This document shows positions 1 through 5,032 of a stretch of DNA of 10,153 nt, in pieces. How positions within the stretch are numbered: position 1 is the stretch's first letter; every line of letters begins with the position of its first letter. Origin of the DNA: Chloroflexota bacterium. Lineage in GTDB: Bacteria > Chloroflexota > Dehalococcoidia > SM23-28-2 > RBG-16-64-32. Location of the stretch: NCBI GenBank assembly GCA_022565075.1, contig JADFKG010000073.1, positions 1 to 10,153 on the forward strand, written 5' to 3'. The notes under the pieces were generated by a model. The model was not told the origin of the DNA. It saw nothing but the letters and a program-made list of their open reading frames with translations, and ran no database searches. A program made the translations under genes and the position numbers.

Positions 1-147
1 GCCGATCGCATCCTCCTGCTCGACCACGGCCGCCTCGTCGAAGACGGCTCGCACGACGACCTCGTCGCCCGCGACGGCCACTACGCCGCCCTCCACCGCC
101 AGTGGCGCACCGGCACCCAGCCCACCACCGACCCCGAAGCCGCCTGA
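1..147 (+). CDS. ABC transporter ATP-binding protein, C-terminal end (partial)
   Basis: Reading frame 1 is open from the window edge to TGA at 145-147 and gives 48 residues. It starts ADRILLLDHGRLVEDGSHDD and continues LVARDGHYAALHRQW. This is the typical end of the nucleotide-binding domain of a type I ABC exporter (MsbA-like, fused membrane and ATPase domains), just after the H-loop: the 'aDrIlvLd.GrivE.GtHdeLl...G.Ya.L...q' pattern. The Walker motifs and membrane part lie outside the window, so substrate and direction cannot be judged; an exporter is inferred from the family. The tail after RQW is low-complexity (TGTQPTTDPEAA). The last 73 bases are duplicated downstream at 657-729. Confidence 0.9.
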   Translation, partial: ADRILLLDHGRLVEDGSHDDLVARDGHYAALHRQWRTGTQPTTDPEAA

Positions 148-183
148 GCGGCCTCGCCGCCTCTGATACGATTAGCCCACCGT
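75..183 (+). repeat. Direct repeat A, copy 1 (ABC gene tail plus promoter)
   Basis: This stretch covers the last 24 codons of the ABC gene and the following promoter segment. It recurs at 657-766. The first 76 bases align without gaps at an offset of 582 with four mismatches. The rest aligns at an offset of 583, so there is a one-base indel just after the stop codon. The copies flank the small membrane-protein gene at 204-656. No short target-site duplication or transposase is visible, so this is a long, diverged duplication and not an IS footprint. Confidence 0.85.
164..172 (+). promoter_or_regulatory. Extended -10 promoter, copy A
   Basis: TGATACGAT is an extended -10 element (TG-N-TACGAT). 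The same element sits in the same surrounding sequence at 747-755 and 1211-1219. Here the position matching the DUF3291 GTG start reads GTT (182-184), so leaderless DUF3291-type initiation is lost. The transcript would instead serve the ATG at 204. No good -35 hexamer is visible. The assignment rests on the motif and its threefold recurrence upstream of three different genes. Confidence 0.5.
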
Positions 184-203
184 TAGGGGGATCGAGTCTG
201 CCA

Positions 204-656
204 ATGCACCCTCGTGAAGAACCAGACCAGCCTCGGCTGCGAATTAGAGGCGCCACTCCAGGGCGAGTATTGTTAGGGTTCGCCATACTCGCAGCAGTCG
301 TCGCCATGAGCATAGCAGCTGGCCTTTGGCGGCTCACCGCACTATCGGGAGTCATATTCGTGTACATTACTGCTGACGTAGTCAGGCGCTCAGAATGGAA
401 TGGCCGGCCAATAATCCGTGCCCTGGCCGGTCTGTCGACGTTCGAGGAGGGTTGGCGGGCTATACCTCGAGACCTGTTCGCCCTGACCTCCATCATTGTT
501 GCCAGCCTCGTTAATGCGCTCATTTTTGGCCTGATATTTGGCTCGTCTCCCACGTGGTTGATCGTTGTGGGATGGAGTGTGGTCGTTTCGATAGTGGCGT
601 CGATCATGTTGGTCCGGGAGATTCGCCGCCGTTCGAAGAGCGATGACACAACGTAG
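204..656 (+). CDS. Small four-helix integral membrane protein, unknown function
   Basis: I do not recognise this 150-residue protein. Four hydrophobic segments are visible at about 21-41, 43-60, 91-113 and 117-137, with a charged loop between helices 2 and 3 (RRSEWNGRP, FEEGWRAIPRD) and a basic tail (REIRRRSK). The frame is open further upstream, but those codons lie in the ABC tail duplicate and translate to low-complexity sequence. I therefore start at ATG 204; a purine stretch AGGGGG at 185-190 lies 13 bases before it, which is rather far for a Shine-Dalgarno. Codon use is unlike the neighbours, with many ATA, TTA, CTA, GTA and AGA codons, and GC is visibly lower, suggesting acquired DNA. 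It lies between the two copies of repeat A, and its TAG stop directly abuts copy 2. Confidence 0.75.
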   Translation: MHPREEPDQPRLRIRGATPGRVLLGFAILAAVVAMSIAAGLWRLTALSGVIFVYITADVVRRSEWNGRPIIRALAGLSTFEEGWRAIPRDLFALTSIIVASLVNALIFGLIFGSSPTWLIVVGWSVVVSIVASIMLVREIRRRSKSDDTT

Positions 657-729
657 CGGCCACTACGCCGCACTCCACCGCCAGTGGCGCACCGGCACCC
701 AGCCCACCCCCGAGCCCGAAGCCGACTGA
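657..729 (+). pseudogene. Duplicated 3' remnant of the ABC exporter gene
   Basis: From base 657 the sequence repeats the end of the ABC gene. It reads GHYAALHRQWRTGTQP in the same frame and then diverges slightly (TPEPEAD versus TTDPEAA) before a TGA at 727-729. There is no start codon or upstream domain, so it cannot make a functional product. One of the four differences is silent (GCC to GCA) and the others change only the low-complexity tail, so the copy is old enough to have drifted. It begins directly after the stop codon of the inserted membrane-protein gene. Confidence 0.8.
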
Positions 730-790
730 GCGTGCACCGCCGCCTCTGATACGATTAGCGCACCGTGAAATACCACCTCGCGCAGTGCAA
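729..790 (+). repeat. Direct repeat B, copy 1 (promoter plus DUF3291 start)
   Basis: These 62 bases match 1193-1254 at an offset of 464 with three mismatches. The unit carries the promoter TGATACGATTAG, the GTG start of the DUF3291 gene and its first codons (MKYHLAQ). The two copies flank the second small membrane-protein gene. Similarity stops at 791, where this copy runs into unrelated DNA. Confidence 0.88.
747..755 (+). promoter_or_regulatory. Extended -10 promoter, copy B
   Basis: TGATACGAT, identical to the copies at 164-172 and 1211-1219. A GTG follows nine bases after the hexamer (765-767) with no Shine-Dalgarno, as in front of the intact DUF3291 gene, so the RNA is probably leaderless or nearly so. 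It would drive the short remnant frame 765-839 and the membrane-protein gene behind it. Confidence 0.5.
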
Positions 791-839
791 TGCGTTCGGG
801 CGGCGGGAGTCAGCACGCCTCGGCCATCCATTGCCGTGA
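765..839 (+). pseudogene. Truncated DUF3291 head, a 24-codon frame that may act as a leader
   Basis: GTG at 765 begins MKYHLAQ, identical to the start of the DUF3291 protein at 1229, and then leaves the homology (CNAFGRRESARLGHPLP). It stops at TGA 837-839. The stop overlaps a GTG at 836-838 that is in frame with the next membrane-protein gene, giving a GTGA junction. Most simply it is a broken gene start left by an insertion. It could also be translated from the promoter at 747-755 and couple translation into the gene behind it. Whether it is translated cannot be told from sequence. Confidence 0.55.
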
Positions 840-1189
840 CATATATACGTACTAGGCCAATAGATCTCTACATCGCGTCGATTCTCGGCGCGGGCTATGC
901 TTTCCTCGTCGCGCTCATTGGAGCTACGGCACAGGAGCCTATTCTCCTCGCGCATGGCCTTATCGGATTGTTGCTTTACGCGTCGGTTGCGCTGTTCGCT
1001 CAAGCCATCGCGGAGACGGCTAATCCTAGACGCTGGATTCTGCTCATCATCCTTTTGGCCGTAATACTCGCATTCGCATCAGCCGCGGTCACGAGTCTGA
1101 TTGGGTACAGCCCAGCAGTGATTGCCCTTGTCGTAGCCTGCATCCGCGGTCTTCGGTCCGAACGCACGGATGACCCAACCCCTAGCTGA
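836..1189 (+). CDS. Small four-helix integral membrane protein, unknown function
   Basis: I do not recognise this 117-residue protein. Hydrophobic segments lie at about 10-30, 36-58, 67-87 and 90-105, with short charged loops (ETANPRR) and a polar tail (RGLRSERTDDPTPS). The frame is open upstream to a GTG at 785, but that codon lies inside repeat B. The GTG at 836 gives a cleaner N-terminus (MTYIRTRPIDLY) and overlaps the stop of the remnant frame 765-839. Early codons such as TAT, ATA, ACT, AGG and GAT are atypical for this window and suggest acquired DNA. Size and layout resemble the protein at 204-656, but I see no convincing sequence similarity. The stop lies only three bases before copy 2 of repeat B. 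Confidence 0.72.
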   Translation: MTYIRTRPIDLYIASILGAGYAFLVALIGATAQEPILLAHGLIGLLLYASVALFAQAIAETANPRRWILLIILLAVILAFASAAVTSLIGYSPAVIALVVACIRGLRSERTDDPTPS

Positions 1190-1192
1190 TCC

Positions 1193-1254
1193 AGCGTGCC
1201 CCGCCGACTCTGATACGATTAGCGCACCGTGAAATACCACCTCGCGCAGTACAA
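1193..1254 (+). repeat. Direct repeat B, copy 2
   Basis: Second copy of the 729-790 unit. It holds the promoter and the true 5' end of the intact DUF3291 gene. Repeat B copy 1 and this copy bound the membrane-protein gene at 836-1189. Confidence 0.88.
1211..1219 (+). promoter_or_regulatory. Extended -10 promoter, copy C, of the DUF3291 gene
   Basis: TGATACGAT lies nine bases before the GTG start at 1229, with no Shine-Dalgarno between them. This spacing puts the transcription start at or within a few bases of the GTG, the arrangement known for leaderless genes in Actinobacteria, Deinococcus and some Chloroflexota. No clear -35 hexamer is visible. Confidence 0.55.
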
Positions 1255-1702
1255 CATCGCCCGCCTCGTCGCCCCGCTCGACGACCCGCGCATCGAGCCC
1301 TTCATGTCCGCTCTCGACCCGCTCAACCGTCTCGCCGAAGAGTCGCCCGGCTTCGTCTGGCGGCTCCAGACCGAAGAGGGCAACTCCACCGCCGTCCGCG
1401 TCTACGACGACCCGCTGATCATCGTCAACTTCAGCGTCTGGGAGTCCGCCGACGCCCTCTTCGACTACGCCTACAAGTCCGGCCACGCCGCCATGTATCG
1501 CCGTCGCCGCGAGTTCTTCGATCTGCACGAGAAACCGTACCTCGTCTGCTGGTGGATCCCCGCCGGCCACGAACCAACCGTCGAGGAGGCCGAAGAGCGC
1601 CTTCGTTATCTGGAGGATCACGGCCCGACGCCTCGCGCCTTCACCCTCAAGCAGCGCTTTCCTGCTCCTGACCGCGCCGCCGCGATACAATCGCCCTCGT
1701 GA
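1229..1702 (+). CDS. DUF3291 domain protein
   Basis: The 157-residue product begins MKYHLAQYNIARL and carries the family signature APLDDPRIEPFMSALDPLNR, then ESPGFVWRLQTEEGN and the aromatic segment KSGHAAMYRRRREFF / PYLVCWWIPAGHEP. This is DUF3291, a small dimeric alpha-beta-barrel family of unknown role whose fold resembles heme-degrading and antibiotic-biosynthesis monooxygenases. It has no signal peptide and should be cytosolic. The length fits a complete family member. The GTG start is fixed by the conserved N-terminus. Its stop overlaps the next gene by GTGA (1699-1702), so the two are probably co-expressed. No enzymatic reaction can be assigned. Confidence 0.92.
   Translation: MKYHLAQYNIARLVAPLDDPRIEPFMSALDPLNRLAEESPGFVWRLQTEEGNSTAVRVYDDPLIIVNFSVWESADALFDYAYKSGHAAMYRRRREFFDLHEKPYLVCWWIPAGHEPTVEEAEERLRYLEDHGPTPRAFTLKQRFPAPDRAAAIQSPS
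1686..1691 (+). promoter_or_regulatory. Possible internal leaderless promoter of the CoA-transferase gene
   Basis: TACAAT inside the last codons of the DUF3291 gene lies seven bases before the GTG at 1699, the spacing expected for a leaderless start. No Shine-Dalgarno precedes that GTG. The -35 region is poor. The gene may also be read through from the DUF3291 promoter by coupling at the GTGA overlap. Confidence 0.4.
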
Positions 1703-3015
1703 CCGACTGGAAGCCCATCGTCGGCGACAAGCTGACCACGCCCGAAGACGCCGTCAACCTCATCAAGGACGGCGACCGCGTCGTCCTCGGCATGATGCAC
1801 CTCACGCCGCTTCAGCTCTGCCGCGCCCTCGCCGACCGCCACCAGCAGCTCTCCGGCGTCACCGTCGACGCCTCGCTCTGCGCCTTCATCAAGTGGTGGC
1901 CGCACGGCCCCGAGACCGGCCTCACGATCGAGTCCTTCTTCCTCCTCGAGCAGGACCGCCCGCTCTTCGGCCGCGGCCAGCTCGAATACCGCATCGCTCC
2001 CCCTTACCGCGACGAGGCCAGCCGCTGGACGCACTTCCCCATCGACGTCTTCATGACGCAGGTCACGCCCCCGGACGCCGACGGCTGGTGCAGCTTCGGC
2101 CTGTCGCTCTGGGGCGCCCGCCGCGCCGCCACCGAAGCGAAGATCGTCCTCGCCGAGGTCAACCCCCGCCAGGTCCGCACCGGCGGCGACAACCGCATCC
2201 ACATCGACGAGATCGACCGCTTCGTCGAGACCGCACCCGAGTGGCGGCTCCTCCGCCCGCCGACCCGCAACGACGAGGAAGAGGCCGTCGCCCAGGTCAT
2301 CTGCGCCCTCGTCGCCGCCGAGCTCATCCACGACGGCGACACCTTCCAGATCGGCACCGGCAAAATCCCGGCCGTCCTCAGCGTCTTCCTCGAGGACAAG
2401 ATCGACCTCGGCGTGCACACGGAGCTCATCTTCGGCGGCATCCCGCAGCTCGTCGAGGCCGGCGTCATCACAGGCAAGCGCAAGTCGCTCAAGCCCGGCA
2501 TCGTCACCGCCGCCTCGTTCGCGCAACTGACCGAGGAGGAGCGCAGCCTCGTCGACGGCAACCCCGCCTACGAGCTCTACGAGATGGCCTGGACGAACGA
2601 CATCAAGACGATCGCCGCCCACGACAACATGGTCGCCGTCAACAACGCCCTGCTCGTCGATCTCACCGGCCAGCTGACGGGCGAGAGCATCGGCTCGCGC
2701 ATCTACAGCGGCACTGGCGGCGCCTTCGCCTTCGCGGCCGGCGCCATGCACGCCGACAACGGCCGCTCGATCATGGTCCTCCCCTCAACCAGCCTCATCG
2801 CCGGCGAGCGCCGATCGCGCATCTTGCCGGTCCTGCCAACGGGCACCGTCGTCACCGTGCCGCGCCACTACGCGGACATCTTCGTTACGGAGCACGGCAT
2901 CGCCCGCCTTCGCAACAGGACGCTGCGCGAGCGTGTCAACGAGATGATCGGCATCGCGCACCCGGACTTCCGGCCGGAACTCCGTCGCGAAGCCGCGAAC
3001 CTGGATCTGCTCTAG
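1699..3015 (+). CDS. Acetyl-CoA hydrolase/transferase family protein (4-hydroxybutyrate CoA-transferase-like)
   Basis: The 438 residues match the two-domain acetyl-CoA hydrolase/transferase family in length and order. The C-terminal domain has QIGTGKIPAVLSVFLEDKID, then LGVHTELIFGG with the likely catalytic glutamate E242, the SGTGGAFAFAAGA loop, VLPSTS, and VTEHGIARLRNRTLRER followed by IAHPDFRPELRREA. In characterised members this glutamate carries a glutamyl-CoA intermediate while CoA moves between acids such as acetate and 4-hydroxybutyrate. The substrate here is not readable from sequence. No signal peptide or membrane segment is seen, so it is cytosolic. The GTG start overlaps the DUF3291 stop by four bases. 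The 3' end is convergent with treT and the two stop codons overlap. Confidence 0.9.
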   Translation: MTDWKPIVGDKLTTPEDAVNLIKDGDRVVLGMMHLTPLQLCRALADRHQQLSGVTVDASLCAFIKWWPHGPETGLTIESFFLLEQDRPLFGRGQLEYRIAPPYRDEASRWTHFPIDVFMTQVTPPDADGWCSFGLSLWGARRAATEAKIVLAEVNPRQVRTGGDNRIHIDEIDRFVETAPEWRLLRPPTRNDEEEAVAQVICALVAAELIHDGDTFQIGTGKIPAVLSVFLEDKIDLGVHTELIFGGIPQLVEAGVITGKRKSLKPGIVTAASFAQLTEEERSLVDGNPAYELYEMAWTNDIKTIAAHDNMVAVNNALLVDLTGQLTGESIGSRIYSGTGGAFAFAAGAMHADNGRSIMVLPSTSLIAGERRSRILPVLPTGTVVTVPRHYADIFVTEHGIARLRNRTLRERVNEMIGIAHPDFRPELRREAANLDLL

Positions 3016-4463
3016 GCCCCGGCCAGGCGTTCCAGCAGCTCGGCGTACTGCAGCAGATGCCGCGTCGCCAGGAACCGCTCGCGCACGCGGTCTCGCGCGT
3101 TGTCGCCCAGCTTCGTCCGCAGCTCCTCGTCCTTGAGCAGCCGCTCGAGCGCTGAGGCGAACTCATCGGCGTCCTCCGGATCGCTCAGGAGTAGCCCGCT
3201 GACCCCGTCCTCAATCTGGTCCGGAATCCCACCGACCGCACTCCCCACCACCGGCCGCGCCTTCCACATCGCCTCCGTCACAGTCAGCCCGAAGCCTTCT
3301 TTCAGGCTCTTCTGGACGATGATCGTGGCGTGCCGCTGAAGCGCGTTCACGATCGCCGCATTCTCCTCGCCGTCGGTCATCGGCAGGCACGCCAGGTGCA
3401 CGCGCTCTCGATAGCCCTCGGGCAGCTCTCGCCACGCTGCTTCCACCTCGTCCAGCGTCCCCTTGCCTTCCGGGTCATCGGACACGGCCGCCACGTTCGG
3501 CCCCGCCAGCACCAGCTCGGCGTTCGTATCGAACCCTCGCTCCAGCAGTCGCACGAAGCCCTGCATCACGCCCACGTGGTCCTTTAGCGGGTCCCAGCGC
3601 GAGACCTGCACGATCAGCGGCGTGTCCCACGCGGGTGCGCGCCCGGACCGCACAACGTCCGCCTGTCGGTCCACCTGGCCCGGAGACCCGTCCTGGCGTG
3701 TGAACACCGGCGCTGCTTCGCTCTTCGCCTCGATTATCCCGGCCTTATCCAGGATCGCGCGCGCCGTCTCCTCGCTCATCTCCTGGTTCTTCGGACTGAA
3801 CGGGTCGATCGACGGCGGCACGATCACGCTGCGGCCGTGGTCACAGCAGTCCGGGATGTACTGCTCTCGCGTGAAGACGTTCAGCGGCACCTTCTTCAGA
3901 TACGGCGCCAGGAAGTCCCAGCCCAGATCGACCTCGGGTCCCGGCTCGTCGTTGCCCACGTGACAGCGCCAGATCACGATCGCGCCGTGCGCAATCAGGT
4001 GCGGCGCCATCCCCGCCGTCTGCGGGTCGTGCAGAAGCACCAGGTCGCCCGGACTCACCATCTCCATCAGCCTCGCCGCGTTCTCTTGCGACACCGCCTC
4101 GTAAACGGCGCGCTCCGCATCGCCCAGGTCGCTGCCATCACCGCGCGAGCCGTGCAGCGCGTGGTGCAGCCGCTTCGTCAGGCGGAAGAACTCCTCGTTG
4201 CCCTCGATCACCGCCCAGCGCGCGTCGAAGCCCAGGCCCCGCACGTACGGCATCAGGCTGTGCAGCATCTCCGCCACGCCGCCGCCGTGCGCTGTCGAGT
4301 TCACGTTCCAGAGCCGACGGCCCTCCAGCCCGCTCCTCGCGGCATCAGCCTTCGCCTTCAGCCGCGCGATCGGCTCCTCGCCCACCAGCGGGATCAGCCG
4401 GTCGATCGACTGGCTGGCTATCGGTACCTCACGTAGTCCCGTCACGCTCTCTATCATTGTCAC
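3012..4463 (-). CDS. treT: Trehalose synthase, glycosyltransferring (TreT-type, GT4)
   Basis: The 483-residue GT-B protein shows the TreT hallmarks: LWNVNSTAHGGGVAEMLHSL at 51-70, LLHDPQTAG at 143-151, VIWRCHVG at 163-170, and in the C-terminal half QVSRWDPLKDH (286-296; R289 and K294 are the likely donor-phosphate contacts) and KEGFGLTVTEAMWK (388-401; the E-x7-E motif, E389 and E397). TreT makes trehalose from an NDP-glucose and glucose in the cytosol, a compatible-solute or stress function. The gene may start at GTG 4463 or at ATG 4457 two codons later; neither has a strong Shine-Dalgarno. The insert at about 244-280 (EAKSEAAPVFTRQDG onward) looks longer than I expect for the family. It seems to stand alone behind an AT-richer promoter region. 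Other GT4 sucrose or trehalose synthases are less likely. Confidence 0.85.
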   Translation of the reverse strand: MTMIESVTGLREVPIASQSIDRLIPLVGEEPIARLKAKADAARSGLEGRRLWNVNSTAHGGGVAEMLHSLMPYVRGLGFDARWAVIEGNEEFFRLTKRLHHALHGSRGDGSDLGDAERAVYEAVSQENAARLMEMVSPGDLVLLHDPQTAGMAPHLIAHGAIVIWRCHVGNDEPGPEVDLGWDFLAPYLKKVPLNVFTREQYIPDCCDHGRSVIVPPSIDPFSPKNQEMSEETARAILDKAGIIEAKSEAAPVFTRQDGSPGQVDRQADVVRSGRAPAWDTPLIVQVSRWDPLKDHVGVMQGFVRLLERGFDTNAELVLAGPNVAAVSDDPEGKGTLDEVEAAWRELPEGYRERVHLACLPMTDGEENAAIVNALQRHATIIVQKSLKEGFGLTVTEAMWKARPVVGSAVGGIPDQIEDGVSGLLLSDPEDADEFASALERLLKDEELRTKLGDNARDRVRERFLATRHLLQYAELLERLAGA

Positions 4464-4488
4464 TCGCTTCTATTACCCCAACTCGCTA

Positions 4489-4494
4489 TTTATA
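4489..4494 (-). promoter_or_regulatory. Possible -10 box of treT
   Basis: On the minus strand TATAAA (five of six matches to TATAAT) lies about 25 bases upstream of the GTG start in a stretch much richer in A and T than its surroundings. No well-spaced -35 hexamer was found: TTGAGA at 4523-4528 is 28 bases away. This promoter may need an activator or may be misassigned. Confidence 0.35.
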
Positions 4495-4518
4495 ACGCCA
4501 CGTACTTGTAAGCGTTAT
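4492..4518. promoter_or_regulatory. Inverted repeat upstream of treT, possible operator
   Basis: ATAACGC at 4492-4498 and its exact reverse complement GCGTTAT at 4512-4518 are separated by 13 bases, so the half-site centres are 20 bases apart, about two helical turns. The proximal arm overlaps the proposed treT -10 box. This geometry suits a dimeric regulator binding one DNA face. The rest of 4464-4614 holds no gene; nothing else in it could be assigned. Confidence 0.4.
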
Positions 4519-4614
4519 CGTTTCTCAACATAACTGCGCAGCATTACCCAACGTTACAAACGAATACGCGCAGGAAGGGGTCGGATTCCCGCGGTGTGCC
4601 GGGTGAGCGGGGTG

Positions 4615-5004
4615 CTAGTTGCGCCGGAAGATGCCGGCGATCTTCGTCAGCAGACCCGACCCGCCCACGTCCGGCGGTGCCGTCAGCGGAGCGTACTTCG
4701 ATAGCTCCTCGGCCAGCGTCTGCTCGCGGATCACCCCGTAGAAGCGGCGCACCGCCTTACCCCGCCGCGCCAGAATGAACGTCGGCGTCGACGTGACGCC
4801 GAAGCGCTTCGCCATGTCCGGACGGTCGTACGTGCTCACGGCCACGAACTCGATGCTGCCCCGGAATCGCTTGCCCAGCCGCTCGAATATCGGCGCCATC
4901 ACCTTGCACGGCGGGCAAGTGTGCGACCAGAACGCCAGGAACGTATGTGAGTCAGACCCCACCTGGTCCCAGAACGCATCGTCCGTGTACTCTTCGCTCT
5001 TCAT
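4615..5004 (-). CDS. Thioredoxin-like protein, CPPC active site
   Basis: The 129-residue protein has the thioredoxin fold: FLAFWSHTCPPCKVMAPIFE at 22-41 with active-site C30 and C33, and the cis-proline segment VTSTPTFIL at 70-78 (P74). CPPC replaces the classical CGPC, which usually shifts the redox potential towards the oxidising side. There is no signal peptide, so it should act in the cytosol. A short tail of about 20 residues (TAPPDVGGSGLLTKIAGIFR) follows the fold. Start: ATG 5004 follows a strong GGAGG five bases upstream. It lies 28 bases behind the DUF3179 gene on the same strand, so the two probably form an operon. A reductase partner for CcdA is possible but not shown. Confidence 0.9.
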   Translation of the reverse strand: MKSEEYTDDAFWDQVGSDSHTFLAFWSHTCPPCKVMAPIFERLGKRFRGSIEFVAVSTYDRPDMAKRFGVTSTPTFILARRGKAVRRFYGVIREQTLAEELSKYAPLTAPPDVGGSGLLTKIAGIFRRN

Positions 5005-5008
5005 CGCA

Positions 5009-5014
5009 CCCTCC
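5009..5014 (-). promoter_or_regulatory. Strong Shine-Dalgarno site of the thioredoxin gene
   Basis: On the minus strand GGAGGG sits just ahead of ATG 5004 in the 28-base gap after the DUF3179 stop. It fixes the start and shows that the organism uses Shine-Dalgarno initiation for genes inside operons, next to the apparently leaderless genes at 1229 and 1699. Confidence 0.6.
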
Positions 5015-5032
5015 AGTCTACCGCACGACTCT

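Larger units (their letters stand above)
657..766 (+). repeat. Direct repeat A, copy 2
   Basis: Second copy of the 75-183 segment, containing the ABC gene tail, stop codon and promoter. Its last part (729-766) is also the first part of repeat B. This middle copy is therefore the only one that keeps both the ABC tail and the DUF3291 start, and it best preserves the likely ancestral junction. Confidence 0.85.

Noticed and set aside
102..203. N-terminal extension of the first membrane protein (MAHRHPAHH...)
   Set aside because: These codons are an off-frame reading of the ABC gene tail and promoter copy A; the promoter would not transcribe them, so the start at ATG 204 is preferred.
75..766. 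Insertion sequence or transposon bounded by repeat A
   Set aside because: There is no transposase, the repeats are direct, long (about 109 bases) and diverged, and one end is part of a neighbouring gene; the membrane-protein gene between them is not a recombinase.
1618..2751. Long minus-strand open frame (377 codons) opposite the CoA-transferase gene
   Set aside because: Its translation is Ala/Gly/Asp/Glu/Val-rich with no domain. It is the usual antisense shadow of a GC-rich gene, while the plus strand has a full family match.
1893..3155. Long plus-strand frame (420 codons) in another frame of the same gene
   Set aside because: The product is almost only Arg, His, Pro and Gln, typical of an off-frame reading of C-rich codons; no family resemblance.
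4561..4614. Possible terminator after the thioredoxin gene
   Set aside because: Only 3-5 base GC stems with large loops and no T run can be drawn; not enough for a terminator call.
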